Origin: Gammaproteobacteria bacterium
GTDB lineage: Bacteria > Pseudomonadota > Gammaproteobacteria > Steroidobacterales > JABDKV01
Direction of reading: 5' to 3'
Assembly (NCBI GenBank): GCA_029862165.1
Contig: JAOTXU010000010.1
Span: 44,346-108,345, forward strand
Length of the DNA stretch: 64,000 nt
How positions within the stretch are numbered: the first letter of the stretch is position 1; each line of letters opens with the position of its first letter. The notes under the pieces are model-generated. The model had not been told where the DNA came from and did not search any database. It saw only the letters and a program-made list of their open reading frames with translations. Positions 62,803 to 64,000 of the stretch are shown here, piece after piece. The position numbers and the translations under genes were made by a program.

Positions 62803-64000
62803 TTAATTGCCAAGAGGCAGCTTCTGGAATATTGTGCTTTGCGAACCTCCGCCTTGGCTCGTTGCTCCGGACGATACGTAGTATTCACCGCCGACGACTA
62901 CTGCTCCCATGCCATGCCTCGCTGTTGGCATCGACGGCAGTGTTGTCCATGTACTGGTGTTTGTGTCGAAAGCCTCCACTGTTGCCCAAGCTTGGCCAAA
63001 TCCTTCGCCGCCACTGACAATGATCTCGCCGTTGTTTGCGGCGACAGCTACGCCCGCCCGTTCAGTAGGGATGTCAGAATCAACCGGGAGCTCAACCCAT
63101 GACAATGTTTCGATGTCGTAGACGCTCGTCGCACCGATTGTATGGTCCAGACTGTCCGATATGCCGGAGTCTCTGCCGGCTACCGCGTAAATTTTGCCTG
63201 AAACTGCCGCGGCCCCGAAATGATCGCGTGCAGTAGGCATATCGGGGAGAATCGTCCACTGGTTAGTCGCTGGGTCATATTGATCTAGCCAAGGCTTGGC
63301 ATCCGCATGTTCACCATGCCCACCTACAATTCCTCCGACAATATATATCTTGTTGTTATGGACAACTGCTCCAGCAGACCCTCTTCTTCGGTCAGCAGGA
63401 ATGAGTGTTCCTTGGTTCCATTGATCTAGCGTTGGGTCGTATGTATAGACATTTGGAACAGAGATTTCGTTCGGATATCTACCGGTGTATGCGCCAATCA
63501 CGTAAACCAAGCCTTCAAGTGTAACGGCCTGAAAATGGTGTAGTGTAATTGGAGGCGCAGAAAACGTATTCCATTCGCCTGTTTGTAGATCGAAAATTTC
63601 AACCGGCCTTGAACCTCTACCGCCTAATAGGACTATCCGATTTCCAATAACGGCGAGGCTAGATTCATGTCTTTGCTGACTGCTGTCAGGCAGAGTTTGC
63701 CAACTCGGTGTGGCGCCCGATCCGTATACTTCAAATTCGAACAGAGAATATCCCCATGCGGTGCCGCGTTGCGTGCCGTACATGCGGACATAGCGGCCGC
63801 TGGCTGGTGAGAAAGTAATGTCATCTACGCCACCATTACCGTTGGGCTCAGTAAATACCGTGGTCCAACTCATAGCATCGTCTGAGACCTGGATCTCATA
63901 GGTCTTGCCAAAAGCTGATTCCCATTTGAGCACGACACGGCTGATCGCGTACACGCTGCCAAGATCCACATAGATCCATTGCGGATCAGAAAACTGGCTC
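62803..64000 (-). CDS. Discoidin (F5/8C) plus six-bladed kelch protein, 5' end outside window
   Basis: The frame is open to the window end, so the start, any signal peptide and most of the first domain are missing. The visible N-terminal part is the end of an F5/8 type C/discoidin domain (DPQWIYVDLGSVYAISRVVLKW... YEIQVSDDAMSWTTVF... GRYVRMYGTQRGT... SLFEFEVYG). Six kelch repeats follow, each ending in a W-containing strand (SSLAVIGNRIVLLGG, AVTLEGLVYVIGAY, AVVHNNKIYIVGG, AAAVSGKIYAVAG, VAANNGEIIVSGG, AVVVGGEYYVSSG). This layout recalls galactose-oxidase-like and surface carbohydrate-binding proteins. Catalytic copper residues cannot be assigned. The base composition looks clearly more AT-rich than the neighbouring genes. 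No PEP-CTERM-like tail is present (ends KLPLGN). Confidence 0.85.
   Translation of the reverse strand, partial: SQFSDPQWIYVDLGSVYAISRVVLKWESAFGKTYEIQVSDDAMSWTTVFTEPNGNGGVDDITFSPASGRYVRMYGTQRGTAWGYSLFEFEVYGSGATPSWQTLPDSSQQRHESSLAVIGNRIVLLGGRGSRPVEIFDLQTGEWNTFSAPPITLHHFQAVTLEGLVYVIGAYTGRYPNEISVPNVYTYDPTLDQWNQGTLIPADRRRGSAGAVVHNNKIYIVGGIVGGHGEHADAKPWLDQYDPATNQWTILPDMPTARDHFGAAAVSGKIYAVAGRDSGISDSLDHTIGATSVYDIETLSWVELPVDSDIPTERAGVAVAANNGEIIVSGGEGFGQAWATVEAFDTNTSTWTTLPSMPTARHGMGAVVVGGEYYVSSGATSQGGGSQSTIFQKLPLGN

Overview
The window is a piece of a gammaproteobacterial chromosome with moderately high GC and densely packed genes. Its right half has a gene order that I recall from pseudomonads and their relatives: queA-tgt-yajC-secD-secF, suhB, trmJ, iscS-iscU-iscA, ndk-rlmN-pilF-rodZ-hisS-yfgM-bamB-der, then xseA and guaB-guaA. 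The left half is a catabolic region typical of a heterotroph that respires amino acids. The genus cannot be fixed from sequence reading alone. An uncultured-type marine or sediment gammaproteobacterium (Woeseiales or Steroidobacterales-like) would fit, but this is inference.

Region 1 (1-1.2 kb): the end of a short-chain dehydrogenase and an overlapping DCC-family thiol protein. Region 2 (1.3-21.1 kb): a long minus-strand run that encodes nearly the whole leucine-to-acetyl-CoA route. It holds leucine dehydrogenase, isovaleryl-CoA dehydrogenase, thiolase, methylcrotonyl-CoA carboxylase beta, methylglutaconyl-CoA hydratase, methylcrotonyl-CoA carboxylase alpha, HMG-CoA lyase and an HSD10-like dehydrogenase. 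These are followed by ETF:ubiquinone oxidoreductase, ETF beta and alpha, acetoacetyl-CoA synthetase and ZapE. The electron acceptors for the acyl-CoA dehydrogenase and the enzyme that reactivates acetoacetate are therefore encoded with the pathway. Divergent from it is icmF, a fused B12-dependent acyl-CoA mutase with its own G-protein chaperone. The two units share an intergenic region with back-to-back -10 boxes and a perfect inverted repeat.

Region 3 (21.2-24.6 kb): a DUF3450/TtpC-like/ExbB/ExbD/ExbD energy-transduction operon without tonB. Region 4 (24.6-31.9 kb): an acyltransferase, xerD with a GC-rich leader, dsbC, a polyprenyl-phosphate glycosyl-1-phosphate transferase, an exosortase fused to an EpsI domain, ferredoxin FdxA, a NUDIX hydrolase and tRNA-Leu(CAA). 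Region 5 (32.1-34.2 kb): an ECF sigma factor, its zinc-finger-type anti-sigma factor and a secreted two-PDZ protein.

Region 6 (34.3-55.3 kb): tRNA modification, Sec accessory proteins, Fe-S assembly, tRNA/rRNA modification, cell shape, outer-membrane assembly and ribosome GTPase genes. Two departures stand out. A 1355-residue envelope protein built of two similar halves lies between secF and suhB. The isc operon is stripped (no iscR, hscB, hscA, fdx) and its IscU has lost a ligand cysteine and the chaperone-recognition motif. Region 7 (55.3-64 kb): a DUF937 protein, a MetX-family acyltransferase, an M23 peptidase overlapping xseA, guaB-guaA, and an incomplete, AT-richer gene for a discoidin-kelch protein that runs off the window. 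No CRISPR array, insertion sequence or rRNA was seen, and no gene-free gap exceeds about 300 bases.
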